From the NCBI GenBank assembly GCA_019894655.1, contig JAGXNZ010000298.1, positions 1 to 6,837 of the forward strand: a stretch of 6,837 bases of DNA, given 5' to 3'. The notes under the pieces are model-generated. The model did no database searches. It was not told the DNA's origin and saw only the letters and a list, made by a program, of their open reading frames with translations. This DNA comes from Promethearchaeota archaeon. GTDB taxonomy: Archaea; Asgardarchaeota; Lokiarchaeia; Sigynarchaeales; SOKP01. A program made the translations under genes and the position numbers. Shown one piece after another: positions 4,047 through 6,837 of the stretch. Numbering within the stretch: position 1 is the stretch's first letter; every line of letters starts with the position of its first letter.

Positions 4047-5780
4047 ATGGAGAACATAGATAAGAAAGATTTAAAATTCTTTAAAATAATGATAATATTA
4101 ATCATTTTGTTGGTGATTTCTCTTTCCTATTTAGCTTATGATAGATCGGTAAGTTATACTCGATATGAAAGGGTCGATTTTCAATCTTCAGGCTCGACTT
4201 TGTACGCAAATCTATATTATCCATCTAAGGATTTGGGATTTCAAGAAAAGAGACCCTTAATAATTTATTGCCATGGAATCGGTAGTCAAAGGGATTTAGA
4301 TTTAAGGATTCCAATCGAGTTTTCTAAAAGGGGCTTTTATGTTGCGGCTTTAGATTACCACGGTCATGGAGAGAGTGGTGGAAATATTTTAGACATAGAT
4401 CCAATTACTAATAAACCTGCTCTTGCTCAAGATTGTTCAAAACTTTTAGATAAACTTGAGACATTGCCCTTCTATTCAAGTGTAAACACTTCTCAAATTG
4501 GTTTAATTGGACATTCCCTTGGAGGATTTGTGGTTCTGATGAATCAAGCATTAGATCCTCGTTTCAATGTTACAGTTGCATGGGCTCCTTTAGTGAATTT
4601 TAATCCAAATCTAATCCGGGTTATTCAACCGGGATATGAACAATATATCCCTGTTAATCTTCTTAATAAAACTAACACAAATAATTTAATGGTCATTATG
4701 CATGTTAATGACGAGGCATTAAGTTACGAAGACCAAGCATTAATAGCTCAAAATTTAACTGATTGTGAACTAGTAAATATAACGGGACCATTGATAGGAG
4801 GTGGACACCAGCTATTCTCGGATATAGTTATTGTCGAATCAATCAGATGGTTTGAGTTAAATTTTTTTAATTCCAACACTCTTAACGGCCCTATAAATAT
4901 AACTTTTATTGTAAATTATATAATTCTGTTTATTACCCTAATTTTATTAGTGTTCATCGTACTATCTCTGATTTCTTACACCTCCAAATATATTCCCTTT
5001 AAAGAAGAAGTACCCCGCGTCGAAATCGTCAGGAAACAAACTATTTTATTAAAAATTAAAGACAAAGCCATAAAAGTTAAGCAAATCTTAAAAATTGTGT
5101 TCATTACAACAATTTTTCTTCTTAATTGGGAGATTTTTGAAAGAGTTTTTGGTTTTGTAGGCATTTTTTTGGCTTCGCTTAATATTACTGTAATATATTT
5201 CACTGTTAAGATCATATTATACTTACGAGAATTAAGGAAAGATGAAGTAAAATTTGATTTAAACCAGATTAGAGCTTTAATCAAGTCACAGTTTCAGTTA
5301 AGATATTTATTATATGCCCTTATATGTAATTTATATTTTATTGCCATATATGTGATCTTTAGCTTTTTCTATCCGTTTGCATTTATGTGGACCTCAAATT
5401 TTCTTAACACAGTTCTAGCAGCTGCCGTGGTTTTTCCAGTATATTTCTCTTTGGAATTGTTATACAGAAAAGCTATATATCCACAACTTAATTTTATAAA
5501 AACCGAACGTAAAAAAACAATTTGGATAATAATTATAGCTTTGTATGTGCAAATCAATTTGATGATGTTAACATGGAGTTGGGCGTTCTTCCCTTCTGTT
5601 ATATTTATGTACTTAATATTCCTATATGCAATTATTCAGAATACTTTAATATATGAAAATACCCAACGATTTAGCGCAGTAATCATAAGTTCTTTTGCTT
5701 TAATTCAGCTTTTCTTCGCTGCTGTAGTTTCTAACGCGTTAGGCATTGGTTCTGCTTTACAATTATTTGTTCAAATATAA
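4047..5780 (+). CDS. Membrane-anchored alpha/beta hydrolase fused to a polytopic membrane domain
   Basis: The 577-residue protein joins two parts. A Lys-rich N-terminus and one helix (12-30) form a signal anchor, placing residues 31-285 outside the cell. This part is an alpha/beta hydrolase with a visible full triad: nucleophile Ser157 in GHSLGG (155-160), probable acid Asp222 in HVNDEA, and His254 in GGGHQLF. The HG pair at 76-77 (YCHGIGS) helps form the oxyanion hole, and DYHGHGES (103-110) is typical of the fold. The substrate is unknown; esterase, lipase-like or peptidase activity is possible. Residues 287-577 hold about eight further helices with no histidine at all. Within them SLELLYRKAIYPQL (468-481) recalls the first motif of CPBP-family membrane proteases (EExxxR), but the later His motifs are missing, so that part is probably not a protease of this type. 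Six N-x-S/T sequons lie between 147 and 286. It is transcribed alone and ends at a T-tract. Confidence 0.85.
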   Translation: MENIDKKDLKFFKIMIILIILLVISLSYLAYDRSVSYTRYERVDFQSSGSTLYANLYYPSKDLGFQEKRPLIIYCHGIGSQRDLDLRIPIEFSKRGFYVAALDYHGHGESGGNILDIDPITNKPALAQDCSKLLDKLETLPFYSSVNTSQIGLIGHSLGGFVVLMNQALDPRFNVTVAWAPLVNFNPNLIRVIQPGYEQYIPVNLLNKTNTNNLMVIMHVNDEALSYEDQALIAQNLTDCELVNITGPLIGGGHQLFSDIVIVESIRWFELNFFNSNTLNGPINITFIVNYIILFITLILLVFIVLSLISYTSKYIPFKEEVPRVEIVRKQTILLKIKDKAIKVKQILKIVFITTIFLLNWEIFERVFGFVGIFLASLNITVIYFTVKIILYLRELRKDEVKFDLNQIRALIKSQFQLRYLLYALICNLYFIAIYVIFSFFYPFAFMWTSNFLNTVLAAAVVFPVYFSLELLYRKAIYPQLNFIKTERKKTIWIIIIALYVQINLMMLTWSWAFFPSVIFMYLIFLYAIIQNTLIYENTQRFSAVIISSFALIQLFFAAVVSNALGIGSALQLFVQI

Positions 5781-5796
5781 ATAAAGCAGAATTTAA

Positions 5797-5815
5797 TTTT
5801 TGTTTTTTTTTATTT
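5797..5815 (+). terminator. T-tract terminator after the membrane hydrolase gene
   Basis: About 17 nt after the stop codon the plus strand reads T5-G-T9-A-T3. There is no strong stem-loop. The pattern mirrors the tract after the ABC operon and separates this gene from the transporter downstream. Confidence 0.55.
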
Positions 5816-5846
5816 GGGATTCATTTTCATATATTTAATTAAGTAT

Positions 5847-5858
5847 TAGTAATTACTA
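5847..5858. promoter_or_regulatory. 12-bp palindrome TAGTAATTACTA upstream of the MFS gene
   Basis: This is a perfect 12-bp palindrome 63 bp before the ATG at 5922. A weak TATA-like AAAATAAA lies at 5882-5889, about 36 bp before that ATG, so the palindrome would sit just upstream of the core promoter, a plausible regulator site. If the box at 5832-5841 (TATTTAATTA) is used instead, the palindrome lies between TATA and the transcription start, a repressor position. Confidence 0.3.
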
Positions 5859-5921
5859 GAAAACAATTTTCATATGATTACAAAATAAACAAACATTCAA
5901 CCTTATAAGACGAAATTCAAT

Positions 5922-6837
5922 ATGTCTGCGAAAGAACGATCAAATAGTTTTTCTACAAAAGGGAAAAGACTTATATTCGGAGTTTCAATTCCTGTTTTCT
6001 TAATGGGATTAGTATCCTTATTTACCGATATTTCTAGCGAAAGTATTCAAAGTATTTTACCTCTGTTCATATTCGAGATTGGTGGAAGCACTCTAGCTTT
6101 AGGATTGATCTCCGGAATTACTAATGCTATAGCCAATATTCTCAAGGGAATAACTGGATGGATGAGCGATAAAATTAACAAAAGGAAACCTTTCATGGTA
6201 GCGGGATATTCTTTGTCAAATCTTTCGAAACCATTAATAGGGTTGAGTCCCTCATGGGAAATGGTGTTAGGTCTTAAAACAACAGATCGAATAGGTAAAG
6301 GTCTAAGAACTTCTTCACGAGATGCTTTAATTTCTTATTACGCGACCGAAAAAGGAAAAGCATTTGGATTACATCGTGCTATGGATACTTTAGGTGCGGT
6401 TTTCGGATCTTTATTAGCTTTTCTCCTCTTATTTTTTGCATGGACTTACTCGCAAATCATATTTTTTTCGATAATTCCAGGATTAATTGCTATTGTTTTG
6501 CTTCTTCCAGTTAAGGATATTTCTCCTAGTGATTTAGACAAAAAGTCAGTTACTAATAGCACGCAAGAAAAATTGGAAAAAGTAGATAAAAACTTTATTA
6601 AGTTGATTGTCGTTCTTGGAGTAATTGAATTCGCAAGTTTAGATGTAGTGTTCTTAATACTTAGAGCGGCAGATTATATTCCTTTAGATTTAATATTTCT
6701 TATACCTATTTTTTATTTGATCTTAAATGTTGTGTATACTATTTTTTCCCCTATAAACGGGTCTCTCTCGGATAAGGTTGGAAGAAAGCCTATAATTGTT
6801 ATAGGATTATCGATTTTATTAGTATCGTGTATAATAT
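5922..6837 (+). CDS. Major facilitator superfamily transporter (3' end outside window)
   Basis: The frame opens with ATG at 5922 and runs 305 codons to the window edge without a stop. About 100 residues are missing if it has the usual length of about 400-420. About nine membrane helices are visible, starting near residue 20. The loop between helices 2 and 3 carries the MFS motif A as GWMSDKINKRKP (79-90), and the second half repeats it as GSLSDKVGRKPI (280-291). Family-specific blocks are SLFTDISSES (32-41), DRIGKGLRTSSRDAL (122-136) and FGLHRAMDTLGAVFG (148-162). These match a widespread prokaryotic MFS group of unassigned substrate, with proton-coupled export or uptake of a small solute expected. 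A hydrophilic loop (about 197-224) links the two halves. No Shine-Dalgarno site precedes the ATG; it was chosen because it gives a short basic N-terminus before helix 1, and the next Met (28) lies within that helix. A palindrome lies upstream. Confidence 0.88.
   Translation, partial: MSAKERSNSFSTKGKRLIFGVSIPVFLMGLVSLFTDISSESIQSILPLFIFEIGGSTLALGLISGITNAIANILKGITGWMSDKINKRKPFMVAGYSLSNLSKPLIGLSPSWEMVLGLKTTDRIGKGLRTSSRDALISYYATEKGKAFGLHRAMDTLGAVFGSLLAFLLLFFAWTYSQIIFFSIIPGLIAIVLLLPVKDISPSDLDKKSVTNSTQEKLEKVDKNFIKLIVVLGVIEFASLDVVFLILRAADYIPLDLIFLIPIFYLILNVVYTIFSPINGSLSDKVGRKPIIVIGLSILLVSCII

Noticed and set aside
4976..5284. 102-codon open frame on the minus strand
   Set aside because: Antisense to the membrane domain of the hydrolase fusion, which has coherent helices in its own frame.
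5448..5490. Active CPBP/CAAX-type membrane protease
   Set aside because: Only one Glu of the EExxxR motif is present and the whole membrane half contains no histidine, so the known catalytic set is missing.
5369..5557. 62-codon open frame on the minus strand
   Set aside because: Antisense to conserved-looking membrane helices; no domain.
5903..5909. TTATAAG as the TATA box of the MFS gene
   Set aside because: It lies only about 13 bp before the ATG, so transcription would begin inside the gene.

Overview
The window looks like a piece of an AT-rich archaeal chromosome. The evidence is indirect. Most genes have a TATA-like box centred about 35-38 bp before the start codon and little or no ribosome binding site, which fits archaeal promoters with leaders of about 10 nt. 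Transcripts seem to end at T-tracts without a strong hairpin. The gene content (a short zinc-ribbon protein, a long coiled coil joined to a winged-helix-like domain, a membrane-fused hydrolase) and the base composition would suit an Asgard/Lokiarchaeia-type genome. That lineage call is inference and no marker gene here proves it.

Layout from left to right: (1) the first 51 codons of a zinc-ribbon protein on the minus strand, cut by the window edge; (2) a two-gene minus-strand operon for a DrrAB-like ABC-2 exporter, in which the ATPase (1991..1059) is followed 4 bp later by the six-helix permease (1054..311), and the ATPase has an unusual N-terminal coiled coil; (3) a 208-bp divergent promoter region with a cluster of 9-11 bp inverted and direct repeats; (4) a tocopherol-cyclase-like protein on the plus strand (2200..3174); (5) only 14 bp away and convergent, a coiled-coil protein with a possible winged-helix C-terminus on the minus strand (3902..3189); (6) a 144-bp divergent promoter region where a 12-bp element occupies the same place, just after the TATA box, in both promoters; (7) a plus-strand membrane protein with an external serine hydrolase domain fused to a polytopic domain (4047..5780); (8) a T-tract terminator, a 12-bp palindrome, and the first 305 codons of a major facilitator transporter (5922 to the window end).

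Only the ABC ATPase and permease are clearly one functional unit. The coiled-coil/wHTH protein and the membrane hydrolase probably share promoter control through the repeated 12-bp element. The remaining genes look like independent single-gene transcripts. I see no CRISPR array, mobile element, RNA gene or defence cassette. The points worth following up are the coiled-coil-equipped ABC ATPase, the hydrolase/membrane fusion, the very regular leucine heptad protein, and the shared or symmetric operator-like DNA elements.
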